Below, piece by piece: positions 11,320-21,592 of a stretch of 64,000 nucleotides of DNA (position 1 is its first letter; every line of letters starts with the position of its first letter). The position numbers were made by a program, and so were the translations under genes. This DNA comes from Bromus sterilis (lineage: Eukaryota; Streptophyta; Magnoliopsida; Poales; Poaceae). The stretch spans positions 128,754,501 through 128,818,500 of the forward strand of contig OX465596.1 of NCBI GenBank assembly GCA_950022295.1. The letters are read 5' to 3'. The notes under the pieces were generated by a model that did no database searches, was not told the DNA's origin, and was given only the letters and a program-made list of their open reading frames with translations.

Positions 11320-12889
11320 TGACGCCCCCCAAAATAAAGCCGTGTACGGTAATCATACATGCAAGGTACACGACCGAGATCAGGGACTCACGGTAATATA
11401 TCACAACACAACTCTATAAATAAAATAATACAAGTTTTTTAATACAAGCCAGGGGCCACGAGGGCTCGAATACAACAGCTCAAAAGCACCAAGTTAGAGA
11501 AAGCAATAGTATCTGAGTACAGACACAGGGTACATATGATCTTCCTTAAGAAGGCTAGCACAAAACCAACAACGATCGAAAAGGCGAGGCCTCCTGCCTG
11601 GGAACCTCCGAACTACTCCTGGTCAATGGGGAACTGGACGTCGTAGAAGGCACCGGGGATCTTCATGTTGCGGTGATCGGCATCGGGGATCTCCTGCTCC
11701 TGGACTCCAAGGCTCCAACGTTTGATTGCAGCAACCGGTCGGGTATATAAAACAAGGGGGGGGGGCTATATCCGCGAATAAAGCAAAGGTGAGTATCTAG
11801 CATACCCGCGAGTCTTACGTCCTCTACTAAGCATTTATGCATTTGTATCAAATGGAAAAGGGAGGCTATATATAGTGGACTGAATGTTAGAAAGTCAGAA
11901 TAAGGATGAGAAGCTAGGCCTATCGAAGACTAGCATCTTCACGCGGTTCTTGAAGCATGAGGAGAGAATAACAAACTGTTTATATAAAGCATAAAGTAAC
12001 AATGCAGCAGAAGTTGCTGCAGCATTGTATAATAGTAAGTTGTAATAATTAATAGTTATTAATGCCTCCGAGAATCCTTCCTCGACTGCCCTGCGAGGAA
12101 GAAAACCCGGAACCAACAGTTTAATAGTAGTCGTAGGATCCGGCTTCAGCATAAATCATCATGTTACCGTGGACACGACTATTCGAATAGATTAAACTCC
12201 CTGCAGGGGAGCACTACTGTTCATCCTACACGCTCATATCTCCAGGGTGGCGGGAACCTTGTTAGGGAACGCTCCACCAAAGCTATCCGACACGCCGCAA
12301 TCCATCCTAGGCTCAGCATAGAGGTCTTCTGCCGGACTATATCCTATGCGCTCAGGGGTCTAGGTCCCTCACCCTTCCACGCTCCTACACAGTGAGAGTC
12401 TGGCCGGTGAAGCAATAGAAAATAAAAATACACCGTTCGGACGAAGAAGACACACCACTAACCAACAATCAGGCCGCGGTACTGCTGACATCTGAAGAGC
12501 TTTCGAATGAACTACGACGCAGGGGATACCATAAATCCTTATCCCACGTGAAGGTAGTGCGTATAGAACAACGGGCCTCCCAAGTCATACACCGAACCGC
12601 TTAAGCATTATATATTATCTGGCATACAACCGTTATCATTGCCTGACTAATTCACACAATGGACAACGAACATCAGCCAGGACCACCAGTACATCGGTGC
12701 CTGCCCTATCGTCCCGTCAAAGCTCTGCGGTTACCAATAAGGTGAACCGACTCCTTACCTTATGTCGCTTGTGCTCTTGGAAGATCTCAACTTTCGTGGT
12801 TTGCTAACTCTCGCGGAATACGAGCAGGGGCCAAGCACACCACTACATCGGTTGTACCCTCCCTGTCGTTCCCTCAACATTTGGGTCGT
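11320..12889 (-). repeat. 5' LTR of the non-autonomous element, truncated by the Tat insertion
   Basis: Starts TGACGCCCCCCAAAATAAAG and aligns with 4596-5890 from position 11601 on. It stops matching near 12889, where the Tat LTR begins. The remaining ~2.6 kb expected from its partner at 5890-8518 is not seen elsewhere in the window, so it either lies to the right of the window or has been deleted. Confidence 0.7.
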
Positions 12890-13361
12890 TGATGACACTA
12901 AACTGTAGGGGATCGTGTGTAGAGTTTTCTCGGGTAAGTTAACTGACTAGGGGGTGACCCCACGACTCCAGCGTGTGAGGATACCTGGTGCATACAAGGA
13001 CAACGACTGGCCCGCTCCAAGCATCGACATAGCAGTCCGCAATCAATATGGAAGTCACGACTTGGCGTTTAAGGCAAGGATAGAATTAGACAAACACTTC
13101 TGTAAACCTGAGACGGACTCTCCGAGACCTAGCCTAGTATATAAAGGCTGGGAGGGGGGACGTCTCAAGACATCCAATCTACAATCATCACCTCTAGTCT
13201 TGCGCGAACTCGCCTAGACTCCCACTGTAATCGCCCCCTCGCATAATACTATCGACAAGGAAATGCTTCTCATGTTAGCCAACGAGTATCGCCAACCTGT
13301 TCTCTCTACGATCTAACCCAGGGTCCATGACCATGGGATATGCCGAGGCTGATCCTCGTCA
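12890..13361 (+). repeat. 5' LTR of the Tat element
   Basis: Begins TGATGACACTAAAC at 12890 (TGTAGGGG at 12904 is an alternative start) and ends CTCGTCA at 13361, just before the primer site. It contains a TATA box at 13138. A short LTR of about 0.47 kb contrasts with the ~4-kb LTRs of its neighbours. The left edge is inferred from loss of similarity to the interrupted long LTR; there is no second LTR to confirm it. Confidence 0.6.
13138..13145 (+). promoter_or_regulatory. TATA box of the Tat LTR promoter
   Basis: TATATAAA followed by GGCTGGGAGGGGG, in the plus direction of the element, about 220 bases before the primer site. Transcription would start about 30 bases downstream, giving a U3 region of roughly 280 bases. 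Confidence 0.7.
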
Positions 13362-13362
13362 A

Positions 13363-13380
13363 TTGGCGCCGACCGTGGGG
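13363..13380 (+). other. Primer-binding site of the Tat element
   Basis: TTGGCGCCGACCGTGGGG starts two bases after the LTR ends in CA. TGGCGCC followed by a CCG-rich stretch is typical of gypsy elements of this lineage. The tRNA is not identified with certainty (arginine type suspected). Confidence 0.65.
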
Positions 13381-13398
13381 ACTTCGCAGGTTGGAATC

Positions 13399-15742
13399 AT
13401 GATCTCGGCGCCCCCTTCATCAACATCCATCAAGCGGACGACTCCCCAAGCACTCGACGACCCTATGGCTCGAGAAGATTCCGATCTACTCGGGTCCCTC
13501 GGTTTCGTGGCTCACCTTTCGACCCTACGACCAGCCTTCGCCGACCTGCGCGCTGGCATCGACCTGACCTTCGGCGGGTACCAGATCTACGTCAACCATT
13601 GGGACACTCTTCGCCTCACAGATCACACTCGAGCACCCGCGGAAGCCAGTGTAACAACAAAAAACGAAGCAACCGCCCACGCGGAAACTCCGCGAGTCAG
13701 CCGCGACTCCTACCCCAACACCAAGCTCAGCATCACTCGCGACTACTCGGGTGGACTGCCAACATGGAAAAAACGCATCACAGACTCGACTGTACTAGCA
13801 ACCAGGGCACCGTTCCAGGTATTCATGGCAGACACTCGTGAGCCAACCTCAGACGAAAAAGGCCAGGACGATGACCCGAGCAGTCATAGAGACGCACGCT
13901 CAAACAGCAAAAGCAGTGACCCTAACAATACTGGACAGATCACCGTCACCCTTGGAGAACCAGGAACCATACCAAGAAAAGAATTCAAACGACAGGAGCA
14001 CATCAACTACAAGAACGACGATCGGGAGAGCAGCAGGCGCCAGATCTCAGAAGCGTAAAAAGAGGACCGTACCATAGAAAAAACATACCTGTCCAAAGAA
14101 GCAATCGCCAGAGTAAAAAACGCAGTAAAGCACGGAAAGCTACTCCTAGAGAATGCAACCCGCGACGAGCTCAGAGCATACAACAAGATGGAGAGCGACA
14201 TCACCAAGAAAACAAGATAGCAGCGACTGGAGCTGGAGAAGCAAGGAAAAATCGCCATCGACTTGAGAACCAACCACAAAGCACTGCCCGAAAGTGACTC
14301 CTCCGACCACGGCTCCCCCACCCGAGGCAAGTCCAGATTCGACAACTTGAGACGCGCAGAGAAGAATAAAGTTGTCCGCAAACTAGACGACGACTTCAGA
14401 CTCGAATAAGACGATGAAGAAGAAGGGGAACTCACACCAGCAAAAGCTCTCATAACTGCCCAGTCATACCTCTCTCGTGCTCAAAAGGACAAAACAGGAG
14501 TAGCAGATCGCAACATGACGATGGCACTCAAGGTGATGAAGGACGCCATCACTGCCTCAGCACCCAAAAAAGCAAGCACAAGACAAGCTCCTCGTGAGAT
14601 GAAACAGGACATCGACCCTAGCTCACCAGATGACCGGCGTAGGCGCTCAAACAGAAGCAAAAACCATGACAGGGACGACAACGACAACAGACGAAGCAAT
14701 CGACGAGACGCACGCGACGACATCACACATAACAAAATCAACCGAGGAAGATGCACACGCGCAACCCGCAAGGATTACTCGGACGAGCTCACATCCGACG
14801 AAGAAATAGAACCATGCGGCACATTATGCTTCACGCGATCCATACACGAGACGCGGATGCCGAAAGGTTTCAAACTAAACTCCACAACACACAAATACGA
14901 CAGACTCGAAGAACCAGAGGCATGGCTCGACGATTACTAAACAGCCGTCAAGTATCAACGAGGAACCAATATCACGGCAATGGAGTACGTGCAGCTCATG
15001 CTCGAGAGCTCGGCGCGACACTGGCTGAAGAACCTACCACGACGATCGATCTGCTCTTGGAAGCAGTTTCGCAGCCCTTTCATCGAGAACTTCAAGTCCA
15101 CCTATAAACGGCCAGCATCACTCGAAGAGATGAGAGCCTTTAGGCAAGTAACCAGAGAGTCCCTGCGAGCATACATCCAGCGATGGACCATACTCAAAAA
15201 TCAACGGAGGACATATCAGACGAAAGTGTGATTGATGCATTCCGAAGAGGTCTGCAGCACATTGACTTCAAAGAACAACTCGAACAGATGAAGGTCCGAA
15301 CACTCGCGCGATTACTAGAACAGGCCAACAACTGGGAAGATGGAGAAGACTCCATATGAAACGAGTCAGAAATCTAGTCAGCACGCTCAGAGCGCGACTA
15401 CGACTACTACACCAGAGACAGAGGGTACGACAGAAGAAGGAAACGCCCTAGACGTAACTTCTTCGACGACAGAGGACCTGATATGGTCGCGACTAGTTTC
15501 ACAGTCGATAGGGAAGCCAGACATCGAGACGACAGCATGATGCAGTGGAGGGACAACCAAGAAGAAGCACCCCAGGTCCAGAAGAGAGACTGGAGGTCAA
15601 GGCAGCCACGAGAAGACACCCGAGTGTACCGCTCGGTCAAGATGGGCCCTGCACACTACACGGGTTAAAAAATGAGCGCAAAGAGTGGAGATCAGGACAC
15701 ACCCTAAGAAACTGCAGACGCTTCACTGAGCTCTCAGAATAA
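13399..15742 (+). pseudogene. gag: gag of the Tat element, broken
   Basis: Structural capsid-type polyprotein. ATG at 13399 is the first start after the primer site. One frame runs from there to about 15200 with in-frame stops at 14056 (TAA), 14218 (TAG), 14407 (TAA) and 14938 (TAA), then shifts near 15202 and again before 15545. The retrotransposon gag domain lies at 14800-15330, seen in the segments ARHWLKNLP, SWKQFRSPFIENF and ESLRAYIQRW. The first 1.3 kb is charged and low in hydrophobics. A degenerate Cys/His cluster near 15640-15720 may be a relic zinc knuckle. A second copy, also broken, is at 25714-26294 and 35467-35865. Confidence 0.75.
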
Positions 15743-16582
15743 AAATGCCGATCTATAGCACCAGCAGCGCAACCCCTCACAAGCATATCAGTCGGAACAA
15801 TCGCCCACGATGCACCACGCGCACCCGCTGCACCAGCAAGACAGGTGGCAGCCATCCAGGAGCGGCACTCAACACCTGACGATGAAGAAAAATACCCAGA
15901 AGCACACGGGCGAATCTATATGATCCAAGAAGGAAGAACATCAAACAGGCCGCAAAAGCAGGTCACCAGACAAGTCTTCCTCGCAGCCTCCTCACACACC
16001 GCCATCCCAGAATACCTGCGCGGATCAGAAGCGGACATCACCTTCTCCCAAGAAGACCACCCGCCAGCCATCCCATGCCCAGGACATGCCGCTCTGGTAC
16101 TTGAGGCAAAAATCGGAAACTACGACATGTCGCGAGTCTTCATGGATAGCGGCGGCGGGATCAACATCATATTCACCAAAACCTTGGAAGAAATGCTCAT
16201 CCAACATTCAGCAATAAAGACTTCAGGCACAACCTTCCACGGACTCGTGCCAGGAAAAGCAGTCTACCCCCTAGGGAAAATAAGACTGGAAGTCGTCTTG
16301 GGCAATGCAAGCAACTTCCGCAAGGAGATGCTAGAATTTCAATTGGTCAACTAGAAATCACAGTATCACACCATCCTTGGCCGATCAGCCTTCACACGCT
16401 TCGTGGCAGTACCACACTACGCGTACCTCAAGCTCAAGACTCCATGTCCGCATGGCGTAATCACAATCAGTGGCAGCTTCATCAGATCCGATCGCGGCGA
16501 CAGAGAGTTCCACAAGATATCAGAAACCTTTGGAGCACTTCTAAACAGCGGAACCACCCCACAAGAAGAAGCACTCCCCTAG
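15743..16582 (+). pseudogene. Aspartic protease domain of the Tat element
   Basis: Retropepsin-like domain in frame with the end of gag after a TAA at 15740. The long open part is 15845-16354, stopped by TAG at 16352; reading on in the same frame gives the segment TILGRSAF and a second TAG at 16580. The catalytic loop is MDSGGGINII near 16143-16172, and ILGRSAF is the typical second conserved block. After 16582 the sequence passes straight into tandem repeats, with no reverse transcriptase. The protease would process gag if expressed. The TAG between the two conserved blocks makes it non-functional as it stands. Confidence 0.75.
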
Positions 16583-16774
16583 AGGTCAAATCATCAACCA
16601 GAGGACTCGCGGGCATCACAAGCTCAAGACATCTTAGCAGCAAGTTTACTTCCTTAGGGCTATCAAGCCAAAGACCCAAATAAAAGGCTATCATCAACAA
16701 CACGCTCGTGTAAAATCAAAAGGAAAGATACTACAAATATTTTTCCAAAAAATTTCTTCCGCGACTCGAAAATT

Positions 16775-17470
16775 GGCACTCGGGGGCTCGCTCGCAGAAG
16801 ACACCCCCCGAGGCGTTATTCGCTTACGCGACTTGAAAATTCGCACTCGGGGGCTCACTCGCAGAAGCCACCCCCCGAGGCGTTATTCGCTTACGCGAGT
16901 TCAAAATTGGCACTCGGGGGCTCGCTCACATTATTCTCTTACGCGACATGAAAATTAGCACTCGTTGGCTCGCTCGCAGAAGCCACCCCCCCGAGGCGTT
17001 AGTCGCTTACGCGACTTGATAATTGGCACTCGGGGGCTCGCTCGCAGAAGCCACTCCCAAGGCGTTATTCGCTTACGTGACGTAAAAATTGGCACTCGGG
17101 GTCTCACTCGCAGAAGCCACCCCCCGAGGCGTTATTCTCTTACGCGACTTGAAAATTGGCACTCGGGGGCTCGCTCGCAGAAGCCACCCCCCGAGGCGTT
17201 ATTCGCTTACGCGACTTGAAAATTGGCACTCGGTGGCTCGCTTGTAGAAGCCACCCACCGAGGCATTATGCGCTTACACGACTTGAAAATTGGCACTCGG
17301 GGGGTCGCTCGCAGAAGCCACCCCCCAAGGCGTTATTCGCTTACGCAACTTGAAAATTTGCATTCGGGGGCTTGCTTGTAGAAGCCAGCCCCCGAAGCGT
17401 TATTCGCCTACGCGACTTAAAAATCAGCACTCGGAGGCTAATGCGCCGCACACACCCCCCGAGGTGTTAC
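16775..17470 (+). repeat. Tandem array of about ten 67-bp hairpin units
   Basis: Units start with CACTCGGGGGCT at roughly 16778, 16843, 16907, 16959, 17025, 17091, 17159, 17226, 17293, 17361 and 17428 (the last partial; the third has an internal deletion). Each has a left arm CTCGGGGGCT, a ~10-base loop and a right arm AGCCACCCCCCGAG, so each can fold as a hairpin. Two units carry matched changes in both arms. The array lies between the end of the sense protease and the end of the antisense gene, the 3' region where Tat elements typically hold tandem repeats. Confidence 0.9.
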
Positions 17471-17732
17471 TCGCCGAAGACTTGGAAACCAACAAGACCC
17501 GCCCGTACCGCACGGGATCCATTCATAACAGTTAAAGCAAAATAAACAAAAAAGGAACAACGTCACTTGCTGTCCAGAAGAAGAAGACAACCTACAACTC
17601 AAAAGAAGAAGCCACACCAAGGAAAGCCTAATCTCCAGGCTCTGATTTCACTTTACACAGAGCGCCCACACAACGGTCATTCTCCTCGACCACCCAGTTC
17701 ACAACATGGCTCGCAGGCTCATCCGCCACGGT

Positions 17733-20599
17733 TTAATGGTCACCCATAGGTTGAGCTCGACCACCAGGAGGACCTCGAGCCGCCAGCATAATGTCCACAC
17801 CAGGCCAATGACTATGGACAAAAGCAAAAGCACAGCGGGCCCCAGCATGAATCTGGTGATTTACTACGCGAGGAAGCTCCGCAGGCTGAGAGAACACCCT
17901 ACATAGCCTCTCAGGAGACGATGGAACAGGAACCAACGGATAAAATTCAGAGAAAATCCCACCAATTACCCTGCAACGGTATCCAAGAGCCTGCGACACC
18001 CTTTCAACCTGCCGTTGAAAAATGGCGAACACTCGAGCACGCGACCTATCCATCCAAAAGGGATTGTTCGCCTTCACGACTGGGTCATCCAGCCTCAACA
18101 ACTCCGACTGCACGGATCGCCCAGCCAGCACTTTGCAAAAAAGAGCAATAATCAGAGGCAAGCACAAAGAAAATACCTCGCATAGTCGAGGAGCCGATGG
18201 AAGACGAACTCACCCTTCAGAAGATCAGACAACTTCACCACCCAAGCAGCCAAGCCATCCACAACAGCTTCAGCACGTTCATGTTTGGAGTGCTGAACAG
18301 CGACATCACCCTTGAGACGTACAATCGCATGCTCGACATCTTTCAACCTAAAAAAAACGGACTCATAGGCACCCTCGCGAGCAACTTCCTTCAGCAAATT
18401 CCAAGCCCGAGAAACGCTCGGGGTGGCCTACCAGACCGGAGAACAAGTCAAAATAAAAACGGGGGAGCAACGCAAAACGGACAAAGTAGTTTTCACCACA
18501 TAAAAGATTCACCATCCCGCAGGAGGTTCATTACAACTTAAAGTCCCAAGACAGGGCACCAAAAACCAGTTCACCCTACTCCTCTCCCTGAGAATTATGG
18601 TTATCAACCTCAACAACCAGCTGCAGCTGGCGGGCAAGCTGAGTGGCTCGAGCACTCTGCTCGTCTGTACAATTAGGCAGGCTATCCACCATGGAATCCT
18701 CAATGGGGACACCATGCCCCAGAAGAACAACAATAGACGTGGCAAGCCCACTCACCACGCTCTCGCGAACCAAGCCCTCCAGCTGATCACCGTCCGGACC
18801 AAAGGCAACAACCTGCGAATGAAGACCCTCTGGCCTCTTCTCCTCATCCGGAATCATATGCTCATGAAGAAGCTTCAGGAGAGTCGAAGACCGAGCGCAG
18901 ACATCCCCCACAGCTATAGCAGCACCCGAGACAGCATCCACAGCAACACAAAGAGTGCCTGATCCTACAGCAGCCACCTCCACCGCCCCAATACCCGCAG
19001 AGCCTGCACAAAGAAAAAAGATTCAGTACTTAGAAATTCAAGAGAAGGGAAAACCCCAAAGAACGGAATAAAGGAACAGTCCACGCACCAGCCAAAGAGC
19101 CTGCCAAGTCCTGCAGGCGCTCGCACTCAACTTTCTCCACCCGGAGAAATTGCTCCTCCACTCGCTGTAACCGCTTGAGCTCGCCATGCTGCGCCTGCAG
19201 GTCCCTCTCCTTGGATTCCAAAACGGCCCGAAGCTCAAAGAGTTCCTTTTTTGCAGCCTCTGCGCGCTTCTCAGCACCCTTCTTGCGACCTACGGAAAGG
19301 ACATCAGGAAGATAACCAACTAGCAGCCAAAATAAAGACCAAGAATCAGAATCTCACGTCTCATAGTGGTCAAGCTCCCCTGGACCGATTCATGAGCACG
19401 TCGCCACCGATCAGCATCAGTCAGCACACGCTCACATATCCGGAACAAAATCAAAGCCAAGGAAAGGAGAAAATCAAGTCCAATGACTGCAACCAACCAC
19501 ACATGATTGCTTGCAGCCTCGGGGGCTACTCCCATTGGGAGCACTGCCGTGCCCCCAGTGTCAAACAAAAATCAAGAAAAGAGAAAGACCAAAGCTAACG
19601 ACTGCAACCAATCACAAATGATCGCTTGCAGCCTCGGGGCCTACTCCCATCGAGAGCGCTGTCGCGCTCCAATGAAGTTCAGAAGGGCGAGGAATTCCAT
19701 ACCTGCTCCGCCATACGATAAAAACACTTTGCCTTATCCTCAGCAGAAAGATCCCGCAACCCCAAGTAGTGCTCCTCAGGAACCGCAGGTTTCACCTCTA
19801 GAGGAGATGCTTCCCCATTATCAGCAGTAGATCCCCCGGACAGAACAGTCACAGGAGTCGTCCCTGCACCCGAAACCGCAGGAGTCGCCGAAAGAACTAG
19901 CCGATCAATCGCCGTACCTGAGTCACCCGGCCGAGTAGCAGCCACACCAGAACCGGATGACTGAAAATCAGCCGCAGAAGTACTCGTAGAAGAGACAGCA
20001 GGAACAGGGGCAGTACTGCAAAATGACACATCATCAGAACAAAAGCCAAAAAACAAGCAACAAAGCAACACAAGGAAAGATATACGAACTCGGCAGGTGT
20101 AGCACTCGGACGCAGCAACATCCCAAACTTGCGCCTCTTTGGGGCAGCCGAAGGAGGACGCTGTACAACAGAAGGCACGGCCGGAAACAAATCATCAGCA
20201 CCACCCTCCGCCTCACGGCCACTCGCACTCGAGTTGCGAGCACGTTTGACGCGTAAAGGACTCGAATCCCCAGAGTCCTCAGCAGCCGACAGTTTCCCAC
20301 CCATAGACTCGGCAGCATCAGCACCGGAAGTGCCCCCATCACCCGCAGGCACAGGACCAACATCAGCCGACCAGGCTCATCAAGTATTTCCACATCCTCA
20401 GGTTGCGGCGGATTGTTCAACAAAGGAGTATGACCCTGTAGATCAGAACAATATCAGTAATCAACAGACACAATTCAAAATCACAAAAGAACTTCAAGAC
20501 AAGTACCTGGGGAAGAGGCAAATCAGCAGCGTAAGGACGAACGAGGCTCTCCTCACCAATACTCGTACACTTCGTGACTTGCTGGACCGATTCAAAAGG
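17733..20599 (-). CDS. Antisense eight-exon gene of the Tat element (coiled-coil, gypsy-type transposon protein)
   Basis: Predicted exons on the minus strand: 20599-20507, 20435-20086, 20015-19703, 19430-19358, 19289-19089, 19003-18609, 18427-18214, 18130-17733. All seven introns (71, 70, 272, 68, 85, 181 and 83 bases) begin GT and end AG. The joined length is 2037 bases, exactly 678 codons plus a TAA at 17733, with no internal stop. Exons 4-5 are rich in E, K, L and Q in coiled-coil style (KKELFELRAVLESKERD). Exon 8 ends with a block including AGARCAFAFVHSHWPGVD, which recalls the C-terminus of grass proteins labelled putative gypsy-type transposon. The 5' part is cut by the CACTA element; an in-frame TGA lies at 20600-20602. 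Exon 2 looks shifted: a different frame there is hydrophilic and more protein-like. Its role is unknown. Confidence 0.6.
19482..19672. repeat. 115-bp tandem duplication inside an antisense-gene intron
   Basis: Copies begin at 19482 and 19597 with AATGACTGCAACCAACCAC and AACGACTGCAACCAATCAC. Each contains GCAGCCTCGGGG and ACTCCCAT. The CTCGGGG core resembles the arm of the hairpin units at 16775-17470. The duplication lies inside the 272-base predicted intron (19431-19702), so it would not disturb the spliced frame. Confidence 0.75.
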
Positions 20600-20636
20600 T
20601 CACCTGGTCGAGTCATCGGGCCCAGTGTATTGCCAC

Positions 20637-20935
20637 CACTACTTGGAAAAATCTTATAGGTAGAGGCTTAACAGTAGCGCCCCGGCCGCAGAACCCCTAC
20701 TGGTAAAGGTGGTCCCCACCAAAGCCAGCTGACAAGTGATAGTAGTAGCGCCTCCCTGGAGAGCCCGCTACTACTATCACCTTATCAGTAGCGCCTGCCG
20801 TCCCGCCCGCTGCTGCTAAAGTGGACCCAACTTAGCCCAGAGGCCCGCAAATAGAGGCAGCGCATTTACGGGAGGGGCGCTACTACTAATACAATAGCAT
20901 TAGCGTGCTACAGTTACAGGCGCTGCATGTAAGGC
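20637..20935 (+). repeat. CACTA left terminus and subterminal repeats
   Basis: After the CACTACTTGG terminus, short motifs AGTAGCGCC and CCGCTACTACTA occur several times on both strands between 20675 and 20935, for example GTAGTAGCGCC at 20742-20752 and GCCCGCTACTACT at 20763-20775. They correspond to the sites bound by the second CACTA-encoded protein in En/Spm. Here that binding is inferred. Confidence 0.75.
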
Positions 20936-21387
20936 GCAGCAACCACCTTTTCACCAACCCCCCCTCCCCCCTCCTCTTTCTCCCTCACTTCCTTCTTCCT
21001 CATTCCTTCTCCTACCTCTTGTCCATCTCCATTAATGCGTTACACCATATCCATTAATGCACCACACCATCTCCATTAATGCAATATCTCTCTCTTTCCT
21101 TCTTTGCTCCTCCTCGATCCGACCACCACCATGCATATGCACATCTCTTGATCTCATCCTCATCTCACTTTCTTCCCACCATAAATGCATCTAGCTATCT
21201 CTCTTTCTCACCTTTTTCTCCTTCCCCTCACTAGCTAGTGCAAGCTTCTCCCAAGTGTGATATTTTAACAAAAAGGTATATACTTTCTCTCTCTCTCTCA
21301 TAATTAAATACTAGCTAGCTAGCTAGATAGCTAGGTGAATGCATGAGATGTGAGTAAAAAATTGTGCTTTGCATGAATGAAAATATT

Positions 21388-21418
21388 TGTGTGTGTGTGT
21401 GTGTGTGTGGGTGTGTGA
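21388..21418. repeat. (TG)n microsatellite
   Basis: About ten TG units plus a GGTGTGTG tail, in the leader between the CACTA left end and the transposase start. A short AGCTAGCTAGCTAG run precedes it near 21310-21330. Confidence 0.9.
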
Positions 21419-21592
21419 TATGAGAGTTTTCCTATGTTTTGCTGAAATGTCGATTTATTTCCGTTTCGGCAAATTTCGGGCAAACTCTATATGACCTATT
21501 TTTAGGAATGGTCATGCCGAATTTTTGTATGACTTTGATATGCATATGCATGTGTCGTTATAATATGTTGTTTATATAACTCGCAGGCGACC

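Larger units (their letters stand above)
4596..12889 (-). mobile_element. Non-autonomous long-LTR gypsy-like element, interrupted at both ends
   Basis: Two long LTR pieces flank a 2.8-kb internal region without gag or pol. The right LTR starts TGACGCCCCCC at 11320, next to a minus-strand primer site (11303-11315). The left LTR ends GTGTTACA at 8518, next to a purine tract. These marks give minus orientation. The left LTR lacks its first ~281 bases because Athila A lies there, and the right LTR breaks off near 12889 where a Tat element starts. A related copy occupies 59999-64000. The initiator-Met-like primer site and layout resemble chromovirus-derived non-autonomous elements. Family membership is inferred, not proven. 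Confidence 0.7.
12890..20636 (+). mobile_element. Tat-lineage (Ty3/gypsy) element: gag and protease, antisense gene, no pol
   Basis: Order on the plus strand: 5' LTR (12890-13361), tRNA primer site, gag, protease, tandem repeats, then an antisense multi-exon gene. No reverse transcriptase, RNase H or integrase motif occurs in any frame from 16582 to 20636. The 3' LTR is missing because the CACTA element starts at 20637. Tandem repeats in the 3' region and an extra ORF downstream of pol, sometimes antisense as in maize Grande, are known traits of the Tat lineage. The lack of pol makes this a non-autonomous derivative that would depend on a partner element. Confidence 0.75.

Noticed and set aside
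13327..13398. Upstream ATG at 13327 as the gag start of the Tat element
   Set aside because: It lies in the LTR and the frame runs across the primer-binding site. The first ATG after that site, at 13399, is the more natural start.
16775..17470. Regular direct repeats as a CRISPR array
   Set aside because: Units are contiguous 67-bp tandem copies with no unique spacers, in a plant retrotransposon 3' region.
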